A stretch of DNA of 7,702 nucleotides from CAZESH01 sp964514665 (GTDB lineage Bacteria > Bacillota > Bacilli > Paenibacillales > KCTC-25726): contig CAZESH010000215.1 in assembly GCA_964514665.1 (NCBI GenBank), positions 1 to 7,702 on the forward strand, read 5' to 3'. Of the stretch, positions 1 through 6,151 are shown piece after piece; position 1 is the first letter of the stretch, and each line of letters begins with the position of its first letter. The notes under the pieces are model-generated. The model had not been told where the DNA came from and made no database searches. It worked only from the letters and a program-made list of their open reading frames with translations. Position numbers and translations under genes: made by a program.

Positions 1-651
1 GAATACGACATAGGACGGTGTGCCGTTAAGAAAATCATGATAGTCGTTTTCTTTATAGAATTCGCTTTGTACAAGTGTATACGAGTGATCGATTTGCGCA
101 TCCGTCGGATAGCCGTCGTTCGGTTCGACGATGATCGTTCCGTACATGCCGTTGGCAATATGCATCAATACAGGCTTGGTGCCGCAATGGTACATGAATA
201 CTCCGGGAGTGGTTGCCGGATAAGTGAAGGTTCCATTCTCATTCGGCTGGACATCGGCAAATTTTTTGTTAGGCGCAGCATGAACGGCATGGAAATCCAT
301 GGAATGAGGTATAATCGGGTCTAAGTTTTTCAGCGTGAAGTGGATTGTATCTCCTTCCTTGACTTTCAGTACAGGTCCCGGAACGGTGCCGTTAAATGTC
401 CAGGCGTTGTAGGCAGTTCCTTTGGATACCTCAATGTTCGTCACTTGCGAGGTCATTTCAATATAAACATCTTTTCCTTCTCTTTTGATCACCGGATCAA
501 CCGGAGGCTGGTTCAATTTGGCCGGTTCGACCGTTTCGGCATGTGCCGTTCCGGGTGCTTTTACGGCTTTCTTTTCTGTGCTGCAGCCGGCAATGGCAAA
601 AGCAAGCATGAACGAAAGAACGAGTGCAAACGTCTTTTTCATCGATTTCAT
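1..651 (-). CDS. nirK: Copper-containing nitrite reductase NirK, lipoprotein form (N-terminal 217 residues, runs off the window)
   Basis: Reduces nitrite to nitric oxide in denitrification. The N-terminus (MKSMKK, hydrophobic stretch, lipobox AIAG|C with Cys23) predicts a lipoprotein held on the outer face of the membrane, as expected in a cell with no periplasm. The first cupredoxin domain (about residues 55-180) carries the NirK copper pattern. His116, Cys156, His164 and Met169 match the type 1 copper ligands (PHSMDFH, MYHCG, MHIANGM). His121 and His155 match two type 2 copper ligands, and Asp119 matches the catalytic Asp. The third type 2 His and the second cupredoxin domain would lie beyond position 1. 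The start at 651 is preceded by AAGGGTG seven bases upstream; an in-frame ATG at 642 is less well placed. The gene is divergent from norB and shares its control region. A general multicopper oxidase is less likely, because the TKPVLMHIANGM segment is typical of Gram-positive NirK as I recall it. Confidence 0.9.
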   Translation of the reverse strand, partial: MKSMKKTFALVLSFMLAFAIAGCSTEKKAVKAPGTAHAETVEPAKLNQPPVDPVIKREGKDVYIEMTSQVTNIEVSKGTAYNAWTFNGTVPGPVLKVKEGDTIHFTLKNLDPIIPHSMDFHAVHAAPNKKFADVQPNENGTFTYPATTPGVFMYHCGTKPVLMHIANGMYGTIIVEPNDGYPTDAQIDHSYTLVQSEFYKENDYHDFLNGTPSYVVF

Positions 652-719
652 TTGGAATCACCCTTTTTTCAGAATGTATTAAAATTTTCACAATCAATTC
701 CAAAAAACAAAACCGTTAC

Positions 720-735
720 AGTGAAAATTCTCACA
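720..735 (-). promoter_or_regulatory. Fnr/Crp-type operator upstream of nirK
   Basis: Read on the minus strand the site is TGTGAGAATTTTCACT, one mismatch from TGTGA-N6-TCACA. Its centre (727.5) is 76.5 bp upstream of the nirK start codon. At the class II spacing the hexamer would be ATTGAT (698-693), a poor -10. A better -10, TTTAAT, lies at 683-678, which would put the operator near -57. The operator is well supported; the exact promoter is not. Confidence 0.65.
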
Positions 736-750
736 TCAATGATTTTTCAT

Positions 751-779
751 AAAAGCCAATCCCTTTGTGATTGGTTTTT
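751..779. repeat. Hairpin with flanking A and T runs, terminator-like on both strands
   Basis: The arms CCAATC (756-761) and GATTGG (769-774) surround a 7-base loop. The stem extends outward through a G-T wobble and four A-T pairs (AAAA at 751-754 with TTTT at 776-779), so both strands show a stem running into a T-rich end. The GC core is short, so termination strength is doubtful. It sits between the nirK-proximal operator (720-735) and the middle operator (815-830). It could insulate the divergent promoters, or be a binding site for another regulator. Confidence 0.4.
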
Positions 780-814
780 ATACCCTTACTCTAAAACATG
801 GAAAGGGAGGAAAA

Positions 815-830
815 TGTGATTTGAAGCACA
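815..830. promoter_or_regulatory. Middle Fnr/Crp-type operator in the nirK/norB region
   Basis: TGTGATTTGAAGCACA differs from TGTGA-N6-TCACA by one base. Its centre (822.5) is 79 bp from the norB operator and 95 bp from the nirK operator. On the minus strand a TAGAGT hexamer (793-788) lies exactly 29.5 bp from the centre, so it could drive a second, distal nirK promoter whose transcript would cross the 751-779 hairpin. On the plus strand nothing resembling a -10 is at that spacing. It could also be the target of the second Crp-family regulator. Confidence 0.45.
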
Positions 831-893
831 TTTATCGGGTTGACAACATTTTGCCACAACTCCTTGAGACTGCCTTATTATTGAAACATTTCA

Positions 894-936
894 TGTGACT
901 CATATCACAATTTGTATTCTGCTCCCCATATATACT
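894..936 (+). promoter_or_regulatory. norB promoter, class II Fnr-type
   Basis: TGTGACTCATATCACA (894-909) is a perfect TGTGA-N6-TCACA palindrome. A TATACT -10 hexamer starts at 931, exactly 29.5 bp from the palindrome centre (901.5), which places the operator at about -41.5 from a start near 943. There is no separate -35, as expected when the activator covers that position. The predicted 5' untranslated region is about 43 bases. Confidence 0.85.
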
Positions 937-985
937 GAGCGTACTTATTTGGAAATAAGTGAAATTTCAAGAAGGGGTGTATGGC

Positions 986-3295
986 ATGAAATCAAGGACT
1001 CAAAATTCGTTTTTAAAGGGGATTCTAATCACGGTCCTGCTGCTCAGCTTTACCGTATTATTAGTAGGCGGTTTTTGGATTTTCAAATCGCAGGCGCCGA
1101 GGCCGCTGCAAATTGTGAGTGAGCAGGGAAACACGGTCACCACGCGTGCGGAAATCGAAGGCGGGCAGGCCGTTTTCCAAAAGTACGGCTTGATGGATTA
1201 CGGAACGGTGCTGGGCGACGGTTCTTATCTCGGACCGGACTATACTGCGGAGGCGCTGAAAATTACGGTTGATGCGTTGCATCAATACAGAGCCAAGGAA
1301 ATATACAAAACCTCGTACGATCAGCTGAGCGATGAGCAAAGGCTGGCGGTCAACGACAAGGTTGTCAAAGAAATAAAAGAAAACCGCTACGAAAAAGCAG
1401 CGCAGAAGCTGATATTGACGGATGCGCAGGTTTACGGACTGCAGCAGGTGCGGGCTTATTATGAAAAGATTTTTACGGAGGGTGACGGACACGGCATCTT
1501 CCCAAATCTGATCAAAGACAGCGACATGCCCGCCGACAATCGGGCCTGGGTGGCCGCAGGCGATCAAAAACGGCAGATTGCCGACTTTTTCTTCTGGACT
1601 GCGTGGTTGTCAAGCACCGAACGTCCGGAGGATACGATTACTTACACCAACAATTGGCCTTATTATGAAGAAGCCGGCAACAAGATGTCGTATTCCGCGC
1701 TGTTGTGGAGCGGAGCGAGCGTAACGCTGCTGATCCTCTTTATCGGCCTGATTCTGTTCTTATACCACAGATACAAGCTGCAGATGGAAGAGGCTTACGA
1801 GCCGGGGGAATTTCCCGATCTCGATTTGCGCAAGCAAAGCGTGACGCCGAGTCAGGTGAAAACCGGCAAATATTTGTTGGTAGTGAGTCTGTTGTTCCTG
1901 ATCCAGTGCGGATTCGGAGCGCTGTTGGCGCATTATTATGTAGAGCCGAGTTCATTTTTCGGAATGCAATGGATCGCCAAGCTACTGCCCTTTAGCATAG
2001 CCAAGTCGTATCATCTGCAGCTGGCGATTTTCTGGATTGCTACCTCATGGCTGGCAATGGGCATTTACATTGCCCCGCTGGTCGGCGGAAAAGAACCGAA
2101 AAAACAAGGCCTGCTCGTCGATATCCTGTTCTGGGCATTGGTTGTATTGGTCGGCGGAAGCATGATCGGGGAATGGCTCGGGGTTAACGGCAAGCTCGGC
2201 AACGGTTGGTTTCTGTTCGGGCATCAGGGCTGGGAATATCTCGAGCTTGGCCGGATTTGGCAGGTTATCCTGGCGCTTGGCATGTTGATCTGGCTTTATA
2301 TCGTATTCAGGGCCATTCGCAGCGCATTGAGACAGGAGAAGGACAAAGGCGGATTGGTCCACCTGCTGTTTTATTCTTCGATCGCCGTTCCGTTTTTTTA
2401 TCTTTTCGCATTCCTGTTTAATCCAGGTTCGAGCTTCACAATGTCGGATTACTGGAGATGGTGGATCATTCATCTGTGGGTGGAAGGCATTTTCGAGGTG
2501 TTCGCGGTCGTCGTAATCGGCTTCCTGATGGTGCGGATGAAACTGGTCACGGAGAAATCGACGATTCGTGCACTGTTGTTCCAATTCACCCTGCTGCTCG
2601 GCAGCGGTGTAATCGGGATCGGCCACCATTATTATTATAACGGCTCCGCAGAGATCTGGATTTCGCTTGGGGCGGTGTTCTCGGCGCTGGAGGTCATTCC
2701 GCTTACGTTATTGATCCTTGAAGCCTATGATCAATATAAAATCATGAAGGAAGGCGGTCATGCGTTTCCTTATACCGCATCCTTCCGCTTCCTGATCTCT
2801 ACCGCGGTGTGGAATTTGCTCGGCGCCGGCGTGCTCGGATTTTTAATCAATCTGCCGAGCGTAAGCTATTTTGAACACGGGCAGTTCCTCACGCCGACCC
2901 ATGGCCACGGCTCCATGATGGGGGTATACGGCATGTTCGCGATTGCGGTGTTGCTGTATACGCTGCGCAATATCGTCAAGCCGGATGTTTGGAATGACAA
3001 GCTATTAAGGATTTCCTGCTGGGGGCTGAACATCGGTTTGGCCGGCATGATCCTGATAACGCTGCTGCCGGTCGGCATTTTGCAGCTGAAAGAAGCGTTC
3101 GAGCATGGTTACTGGGCCTCCCGGGCATACGCTTTCTATCAACAGACGTCGGTCAACCGCCTCTTGTGGTGGCGGATTGTTCCGGACAGCATCTTCATCG
3201 TGCTGGGCGTGCTGCCGCTGCTTTATGTCGTAATCAAATCGCAATTCAATCTGCGCAAGCCTGATGTGCAAGACGGTGGAGAACTGAAGGGATAA
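986..3295 (+). CDS. norB: Quinol-dependent nitric oxide reductase, single subunit (qNorB)
   Basis: Reduces two NO to N2O at a heme b3/FeB centre in the membrane, taking electrons from quinol. I chose ATG 986 (769 residues) because AGAAGGGGTG lies just upstream; an upstream in-frame GTG at 959 lacks such a site. One membrane helix (about residues 12-33) precedes the extracytoplasmic domain (about 34-230) with the motif YGTVLGDGSYLGPDY, the extension that separates qNOR from cytochrome c-linked NorB. A multi-helix heme-copper-oxidase-like core follows. By family pattern His343 and His641 bind heme b, His639 binds heme b3, and His496, His547 and His548 bind FeB; Glu500 and Glu504 (HLWVEGIFE) are the conserved acidic pair. 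Length suits qNOR (about 750-800). It removes the toxic NO made by the divergent nirK. The 21-bp gap to the converging regulator gene shows no clear terminator. Confidence 0.95.
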   Translation: MKSRTQNSFLKGILITVLLLSFTVLLVGGFWIFKSQAPRPLQIVSEQGNTVTTRAEIEGGQAVFQKYGLMDYGTVLGDGSYLGPDYTAEALKITVDALHQYRAKEIYKTSYDQLSDEQRLAVNDKVVKEIKENRYEKAAQKLILTDAQVYGLQQVRAYYEKIFTEGDGHGIFPNLIKDSDMPADNRAWVAAGDQKRQIADFFFWTAWLSSTERPEDTITYTNNWPYYEEAGNKMSYSALLWSGASVTLLILFIGLILFLYHRYKLQMEEAYEPGEFPDLDLRKQSVTPSQVKTGKYLLVVSLLFLIQCGFGALLAHYYVEPSSFFGMQWIAKLLPFSIAKSYHLQLAIFWIATSWLAMGIYIAPLVGGKEPKKQGLLVDILFWALVVLVGGSMIGEWLGVNGKLGNGWFLFGHQGWEYLELGRIWQVILALGMLIWLYIVFRAIRSALRQEKDKGGLVHLLFYSSIAVPFFYLFAFLFNPGSSFTMSDYWRWWIIHLWVEGIFEVFAVVVIGFLMVRMKLVTEKSTIRALLFQFTLLLGSGVIGIGHHYYYNGSAEIWISLGAVFSALEVIPLTLLILEAYDQYKIMKEGGHAFPYTASFRFLISTAVWNLLGAGVLGFLINLPSVSYFEHGQFLTPTHGHGSMMGVYGMFAIAVLLYTLRNIVKPDVWNDKLLRISCWGLNIGLAGMILITLLPVGILQLKEAFEHGYWASRAYAFYQQTSVNRLLWWRIVPDSIFIVLGVLPLLYVVIKSQFNLRKPDVQDGGELKG

Positions 3296-3316
3296 AGTGG
3301 AGGGCAGCTGCAGCCA

Positions 3317-4018
3317 TTAATCGCTGTTTCCATCCATCTGGCGCCAATGTTTCAGCAACTCCAGATTGAGAATCACAATTTCACTCCGATCATTTTCGAT
3401 CACTTTCGCTTTCCGCAGCTGGTTCATCAAACGAGTGACGGTTTCACGGGTGGTTCCGATGGAATTGGCAAATTCCTGATGGGTCATAGGCAGCTTGATA
3501 TGGATGGATTCTCCTTCCGCCTTGCCGTCTTTTTCCACCAGCTGCAGGAGAAACGAAAGAAAACGGTACTGGACGTCCTGCCCGGTCAATTCCTGCAGCT
3601 TGACTTGAAGCTCCCGGATCTTGTTACCCATTACCGCCATAACTTTGATTGCGATCGTCGGCGTGGAAATGAGCAAATGCTCGAAGGAGCGCACGGGAAT
3701 CGCGATCAAATGTGTATCCACGAGTGCTTCCGCTGTAGCCGGATACGGCTCAGTGTTGAAAAATCCGACATGTGGAAACATATCCCCGGAACGCAGCAGG
3801 GAGACGATCTGTTCATTGCCGTTTTCGTCCGTTTTATAGGTTTTGATCAAGCCGTCCTGAATGAAATAAACCGCTTCTTTCTCACTGCCTTCTGAAAAGA
3901 TAAGGGACTTTTTGCGGTAAAATCTTGAGATCGTGATTTGTTCGACCGTTTCCAGCTCCTGCGGCGACAAGTCCTTGAATAACGGGACAATTTCCTTGAT
4001 GGAAGCGCGTTTGTTCAT
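3317..4018 (-). CDS. Crp/Fnr-family transcriptional regulator without cysteines
   Basis: A 233-residue two-domain regulator: a cyclic-nucleotide-binding-like beta barrel (about residues 12-115), a dimer helix (about 118-146) and a C-terminal winged helix-turn-helix (about 178-206). The recognition helix reads RETVTR (191-196), close to the RETVGR of Crp, so a TGTGA half-site is expected. The protein has no cysteine at all, so it cannot hold an Fnr-type iron-sulfur cluster. The barrel does not show an obvious cAMP-binding signature. By position next to nirK/norB it may be a nitric oxide or nitrite responsive regulator in the manner of DNR/NnrR, but that is inference. The start at 4018 has AAAGGAG eight bases upstream. 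The gene converges on norB. Direct orthology with a named regulator is not claimed. Confidence 0.88.
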   Translation of the reverse strand: MNKRASIKEIVPLFKDLSPQELETVEQITISRFYRKKSLIFSEGSEKEAVYFIQDGLIKTYKTDENGNEQIVSLLRSGDMFPHVGFFNTEPYPATAEALVDTHLIAIPVRSFEHLLISTPTIAIKVMAVMGNKIRELQVKLQELTGQDVQYRFLSFLLQLVEKDGKAEGESIHIKLPMTHQEFANSIGTTRETVTRLMNQLRKAKVIENDRSEIVILNLELLKHWRQMDGNSD

Positions 4019-4061
4019 GCCGGGAACTCCTTTCGCATTCGGGATCGGGCACTTTCATCAT

Positions 4062-4091
4062 AGTATAGAATTTTAAAAAATAGCAACCCAA
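4062..4091 (-). promoter_or_regulatory. Candidate promoter of the cysteine-free Crp-family gene
   Basis: On the minus strand TATACT (4067-4062) is a good -10, with a weak -35 TTGGGT (4091-4086) at 18 bp. No TGTGA palindrome is seen here, so this gene does not look Fnr-activated, unlike fnr itself. Confidence 0.45.
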
Positions 4092-4103
4092 TCTTGTATA
4101 GAA

Positions 4104-4138
4104 CCTGTCTGGAAATTTATTTCCGGGCAGGATTTTTT
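4104..4138 (+). terminator. Intrinsic terminator upstream of the VOC gene
   Basis: The arms 4104-4115 (CCTGTCTGGAAA) and 4120-4131 (TTTCCGGGCAGG) pair over 12 bp with two G-U pairs and a TTTA loop, followed by A and six T (4133-4138). It works on the plus strand. The only upstream plus-strand gene is norB, 800 bp away, with a minus-strand gene between. So it either stops norB read-through (antisense to the regulator) or lies in the leader of the VOC gene. Confidence 0.75.
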
Positions 4139-4217
4139 AATAAGCGGTGTCGAATCTTTAACAACATTGAAAATGCGAACGCTTGGGCAATACCTGAGAA
4201 AACGGCGGAGGTGGAAG

Positions 4218-4577
4218 ATGAACCCGACTGTCATTCAAAGTATTACCGTAGGAATTCAAGTGAGGGATATTGAGCAGGCTGCTGCGTGGTATGAACGGAT
4301 TTTTGGCAAACATCCGGAAATCGAGCCGGTTCCAGGAATAAAGGAGTTCCGGCTTTTTCCCGGCTTTTGGCTGCAGCTGATGGAGGATGAAGAAGTGGAG
4401 GCATGCGGAAGCGTGATTCGCTTCGGAGTGCAGGACATTGAATCGGAGCGTGAACGCCTTCGTGAATTGGGTATCGAAGTAGGCGCGATTCATACGGTTA
4501 ATGGAGTGGTCGCTTATTGCAACTTTAATGACCCTGACGGGAACAAGCTTTGCCTGTATCAGGAGCTGCTTGCTTGA
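4218..4577 (+). CDS. Glyoxalase/bleomycin-resistance (VOC) fold protein, function unknown
   Basis: A 119-residue single VOC protein with two beta-alpha-beta-beta-beta halves: residues 5-58 (IQVRDIEQAAAWYERIFGK) and about 65-117, ending in DPDGNKLCLYQ. The start at 4218 follows GGAGG with a 6-base spacer; the frame stays open upstream to 4167 but without a better start. In metal-dependent VOC enzymes the first strand usually carries His (IxHxxL type) and the last carries Glu (GNLIEL type). Here the corresponding positions appear to be Ser and Cys, so metal-dependent glyoxalase or dioxygenase activity is doubtful; a ligand-binding role is possible. It lies alone between two Crp/Fnr genes, converging with fnr across 42 bp, and has no visible Fnr site. 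Its link to denitrification is unproven. Confidence 0.8.
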   Translation: MNPTVIQSITVGIQVRDIEQAAAWYERIFGKHPEIEPVPGIKEFRLFPGFWLQLMEDEEVEACGSVIRFGVQDIESERERLRELGIEVGAIHTVNGVVAYCNFNDPDGNKLCLYQELLA

Positions 4578-4619
4578 TTAAACCAATATAGAGCGGATCA
4601 CAGATGCCACGGCGGATGA

Positions 4620-5336
4620 TCACAATCTGCACAGGCTGGCGGGGCAGTCCCCGCATTGGCAAAGCTCCCGCAGATAATGAAGGTCCTGAATGACAATGTG
4701 GCCGTTTTCCATCGCAATAATACCCTCTTTTTTCAGATCGGAAAGCATCCGGTTGACGCTTTCGCGGGTCGCTCCGATCATTTCTGCCAGCTCGCTGTTG
4801 GTAATTTTCTTGGTGATTTCCACGTAAGAGCCCGCAGGTTTCCCGCACGTATTGCTCAGGCGGATCAAAGTAGAGCAGAGCGCCCCAGGTTTGCCGAACA
4901 TCAACAGGTCGCGGAATTTGGATTCGGTCATGCGGTGCATCAGCCCCATCCATTTCATGAATTCGACGGCCAGATCGCCATGCTGCCAAAGCAGCACCTC
5001 AAGATCCTTGAGCTGAATCACGCCGATGGAGCTGTCATCCATCACTTCCGCATTAAAGGTGTGAACGGCATGGCCCGAGCCGTCAAATTGGCCGAACAAA
5101 TCGCCTTCCCGAAACAAATATAGAATCAATTGCTTGCCGTCATCGGTTGATTTCGTGATTTTGATCCTGCCCTGTTTAATGTAATACAATTTGTCGGCAG
5201 TATCGCCTTCCCAATACAAGTGTGAGCCTGCAGCCATATTATATGCGTACATGATGTTTTCTAAATGGGCAAAATTTTCATCCGATAAGCCGCTGGTGTT
5301 TTTTGTGAAATTTTCTGTCGGCTGATAGGCCGTCAT
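4620..5336 (-). CDS. fnr: Anaerobic regulator Fnr, Bacillus type, with C-terminal iron-sulfur cluster motif
   Basis: Oxygen-sensing activator of anaerobic genes. It has a cNMP-like beta barrel (about residues 15-115), a dimer helix, and a C-terminal helix-turn-helix (about 180-206) with recognition residues RESVNR (191-196). The tail reads LCQCGDCPASLCRL: Cys228, Cys231 and Cys236 form the C-x2-C-x4-C pattern known to bind the 4Fe-4S cluster of Bacillus subtilis Fnr. Asp143 in KFRDL is the likely fourth ligand (Asp141 in B. subtilis). Enterobacterial Fnr has its cysteines at the N-terminus instead. An extra Cys226 sits just before the motif. I chose ATG 5336 (238 residues, the B. subtilis length) because GGAGGGG lies seven bases upstream; the frame is open to 5444 but with no such site. 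It is divergent from the hemerythrin-mobA pair, and its own promoter carries an Fnr operator, so self-regulation is likely. Confidence 0.95.
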   Translation of the reverse strand: MTAYQPTENFTKNTSGLSDENFAHLENIMYAYNMAAGSHLYWEGDTADKLYYIKQGRIKITKSTDDGKQLILYLFREGDLFGQFDGSGHAVHTFNAEVMDDSSIGVIQLKDLEVLLWQHGDLAVEFMKWMGLMHRMTESKFRDLLMFGKPGALCSTLIRLSNTCGKPAGSYVEITKKITNSELAEMIGATRESVNRMLSDLKKEGIIAMENGHIVIQDLHYLRELCQCGDCPASLCRL

Positions 5337-5375
5337 GGTACATCCCCTCCGAATCCTCTCTCTATGAACATTTCC

Positions 5376-5418
5376 AACATATCCGAATTGGCGCAAAAAC
5401 GGTGTGACAAAGCTCACT
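5376..5418 (-). promoter_or_regulatory. fnr promoter, class II Fnr-type (probable autoactivation)
   Basis: The palindrome at 5403-5418 reads AGTGAGCTTTGTCACA on the minus strand, one mismatch from TGTGA-N6-TCACA. A TATGTT hexamer (5381-5376) begins exactly 29.5 bp from its centre (5410.5), the class II spacing also seen at norB. Transcription would start near 5369 and give a leader of about 33 bases. Self-activation of fnr is known in B. subtilis. Confidence 0.75.
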
Positions 5419-5425
5419 TTAATGG

Positions 5426-5453
5426 AAAAAAGCGGCTGTTTCAAAACAGCAGC
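5426..5453 (-). terminator. Terminator-like hairpin on the minus strand, upstream of the fnr promoter
   Basis: On the minus strand a stem of seven pairs (GCTGTTT / AAACAGC, 5450-5435; fewer if the loop is four bases), extended past one mismatch by two G-C pairs, runs into TTTTTT (5431-5426). It would stop minus-strand transcripts arriving from the hemerythrin side before they reach the fnr operator. No minus-strand gene is seen upstream within the window, so the role is unclear and it may be chance. Confidence 0.35.
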
Positions 5454-5478
5454 AGCGGCAGACAGCGCATTGGCATGC

Positions 5479-5521
5479 TGTGATTTTTATAACATCATCG
5501 CGGCCAAAATACAGCTATAGT
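5479..5521 (+). promoter_or_regulatory. Promoter of the hemerythrin-mobA pair, class II Fnr-type
   Basis: TGTGATTTTTATAACA (5479-5494) has one mismatch to TGTGA-N6-TCACA. A TATAGT -10 starts at 5516, exactly 29.5 bp from the site centre (5486.5). This repeats the spacing found at norB and fnr and gives a start near 5528. The weaker second half-site (TAACA) suggests a lower-affinity operator. Confidence 0.65.
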
Positions 5522-5564
5522 GAGATCAGAAGCATTTTTTTGATTTGGAGGAGGTGTTTGAACC

Positions 5565-6149
5565 ATGCCCCGAGTCAAAGGATTTGCCGTTGTGGAAAAG
5601 CTGAAGCAGCCTCAATCCTTCGATCCGCCATTGGTCATGCTCGTTCGGGAGCATTTGAAATTGAATCAGCTTCTGGAGCAAATATTAGTCATCGGCAAAC
5701 AGGCGATGCACAAGCCGGAGAAATCCCGTTTCGATCAGTGGTACATCTTGGAGCAGAAATTGAGGAAGGAGCTGGAATGTCATTTGATCAAGGAGGATCA
5801 GGTGCTTCTCGGCTTGCTGTCGCAATATGCGGAGCCTCATACAGGACCGATTGCGGTGATGAAGCTCGAGCACGAGCAGATTGCCAAACAGCTCACTTTA
5901 TTTGAACGCAAATTAAAACTTTGCATAAGTCTCAAACCCAATGATAAAGAGCTGATCGGGGAAGCATACCGTCATTACGAACAGCTTTATTCAACGTTAA
6001 AAGACCATATGAACCTAGAGGAAAAGAGCGGATACGCGCTTTCGCAAAATATTTTTTCACGCATGGATATGCAGCTGATGCAGCGAAAATTCAAGAAAAT
6101 CAATTCAGCTTGCAAAGCATCGGACACGGTCCGTGATCAGGGGGAATGA
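5565..6149 (+). CDS. Hemerythrin-like (HHE) di-iron protein
   Basis: A 194-residue, probably cytoplasmic four-helix-bundle protein with the hemerythrin HHE cation-binding pattern. His30 (REHLKLN), His73 and Glu77 (HLIKE), His103 (LEHEQI), and His148 and Glu152 (HMNLE) supply a plausible full di-iron ligand set. The EHEQI and HxxxE spacing resembles the C-terminal domain of YtfE/ScdA (Ric), which protect or repair iron centres under NO stress, but the short N-terminal ScdA domain is missing. Binding of O2 or NO, or iron delivery, are the likely roles; which one cannot be told from sequence. The start at 5565 follows a strong GGAGGAGGTG. The stop overlaps an ATG of the mobA frame (ATGA), so the two are probably cotranscribed from the Fnr-type promoter at 5479-5521. 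It has no signal peptide or membrane helix. Confidence 0.85.
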   Translation: MPRVKGFAVVEKLKQPQSFDPPLVMLVREHLKLNQLLEQILVIGKQAMHKPEKSRFDQWYILEQKLRKELECHLIKEDQVLLGLLSQYAEPHTGPIAVMKLEHEQIAKQLTLFERKLKLCISLKPNDKELIGEAYRHYEQLYSTLKDHMNLEEKSGYALSQNIFSRMDMQLMQRKFKKINSACKASDTVRDQGE

Positions 6150-6151
6150 AA

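Larger units (their letters stand above)
652..985. promoter_or_regulatory. Divergent nirK/norB control region
   Basis: This 334-bp AT-rich stretch has no convincing gene. It holds three 16-bp palindromes of the TGTGA-N6-TCACA kind (720-735, 815-830 and 894-909), a lone TGTGA half-site on the minus strand (688-692), and a hairpin flanked by A and T runs (751-779). A good -35-like TTGACA at 840-845 has no matching -10 at normal spacing on the plus strand. The separate sites are listed individually. Confidence 0.75.

Noticed and set aside
340..819. An open plus-strand frame of 159 codons covering the nirK start and control region.
   Set aside because: It is antisense to nirK, whose lipobox and copper-ligand pattern is clear, and it has no recognisable domain.
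840..845. A perfect TTGACA that could be a -35 for norB.
   Set aside because: No -10-like hexamer lies 15-19 bp downstream; the Fnr-type promoter at 894-936 accounts for norB.
821..898. A 25-codon frame from TTG 821 to TGA 896-898, behind AAAGGGAGG at 802-810.
   Set aside because: The ribosome-site match is good, but the start is TTG at ten bases, the frame ends inside the norB operator, and it lies upstream of the predicted norB transcription start. The TGTGA palindrome at 815-830 explains the same bases better.
959..985. An upstream GTG start for norB adding nine residues.
   Set aside because: No ribosome binding site precedes GTG 959, whereas AGAAGGGGTG fits ATG 986.
2045..2629. A 194-codon minus-strand frame inside norB.
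   Set aside because: It is antisense to the conserved membrane core of NorB, and its composition (many Gln, Asp, Pro and Arg) is typical of a shadow frame.
4578..4619. A possible terminator between the VOC gene and fnr.
   Set aside because: Only a short direct repeat of GATCACA is seen; no stem followed by a T run was found on either strand.
5337..5444. An N-terminal extension of Fnr by 36 residues.
   Set aside because: It would overlap the fnr operator and -10, lacks a ribosome site, and the shorter form has the standard 238-residue length.
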